Shown one piece after another: positions 20,192 to 20,286 of a stretch of DNA of 20,286 nucleotides. The DNA is taken from assembly GCA_000827495.1 (NCBI GenBank), contig KN817766.1:1-20286 (forward strand), read 5' to 3'. The position numbers and the translations under genes are program-made. Source of the stretch: Hypholoma sublateritium FD-334 SS-4. Taxonomy: Eukaryota; Basidiomycota; Agaricomycetes; Agaricales; Strophariaceae. Below the pieces are notes generated by a model. It was given only the letters and a program-made list of their open reading frames with translations, ran no database searches and was not told the DNA's origin. Within the stretch, counting starts at the first letter, position 1, and each line of letters begins with the position of its first letter.

Positions 20192-20286
20192 GTCGTGATA
20201 TGGTCTGAATTTTACATGTATTGCAGACTGGCAAGAAAGAAAGAAAGATTGAGCTTTCGGAGAAAAGGTTGAAGCATGGAGCCTCT
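20192..20286 (-). repeat. Right arm of the 95-base inverted repeat, cut by window end
   Basis: This is the exact reverse complement of 13481-13575. It contains a (GAAA)n-type run, the complement of the pyrimidine tract in the other arm. It reaches the last base of the window, so the true repeat is at least 95 bases and may be much longer. Confidence 0.95.

Overview
The window looks like nuclear DNA of a basidiomycete fungus, most likely an agaricomycete. The evidence is gene structure: genes cut by many short GT-AG introns of about 47-77 bases, very small exons, pyrimidine tracts before start codons, and protein families that are typical of or expanded in Agaricomycetes (DUF6534 membrane proteins, Spt5-like KOW proteins, DUF4218-type Tnp2 transposases, fungal hAT transposases). 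There are no bacterial operons, Shine-Dalgarno sites, CRISPR arrays or recognisable rRNA or tRNA genes. All exon boundaries were worked out by hand from splice signals, frame and remembered family patterns; no alignment was run. Layout: 1-1655 is mostly non-coding and holds a diverged GC-rich repeat pair. 1656-2751 (+) is an apparently intact four-exon RING-finger gene. 3312-3873 (-) is a 5'-truncated unknown gene whose upstream side runs into a dispersed repeat (3872-4222) that has a second copy at 9362-10067 and perhaps a decayed third near 12712-12780. 4983-7276 (-) is a DUF6534 integral membrane protein gene with at least 17 exons, most only 10-60 bases long. 7277-9361 has no gene I can recognise. 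10392-12001 (+) is a nine-exon WD40 gene with a C-terminal membrane anchor and one GC-AG intron. From 13481 to the window end the sequence is transposon-rich: a perfect 95-base inverted repeat (13481-13575 and 20192-20286) encloses the C-terminal part of a Tnp2/DUF4218 transposase (13582-15394), a hAT transposase fragment (about 15423-15800), a G-skewed tract, and a six-exon Spt5-like NGN/KOW gene (-, 19386 to 17007). In the Spt5-like gene, coding similarity continues past an in-frame TAA. I see no evidence that the genes form one pathway. The host-type genes (RING, DUF6534, WD40) look independent, while the right third is a transposon landscape that has captured or been joined by the Spt5-like gene. 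No clear new molecular system is visible; the best leads are the inverted repeat running off the end, the interrupted KOW gene, the dispersed repeat beside a truncated gene, and the extreme exon fragmentation of the DUF6534 gene.
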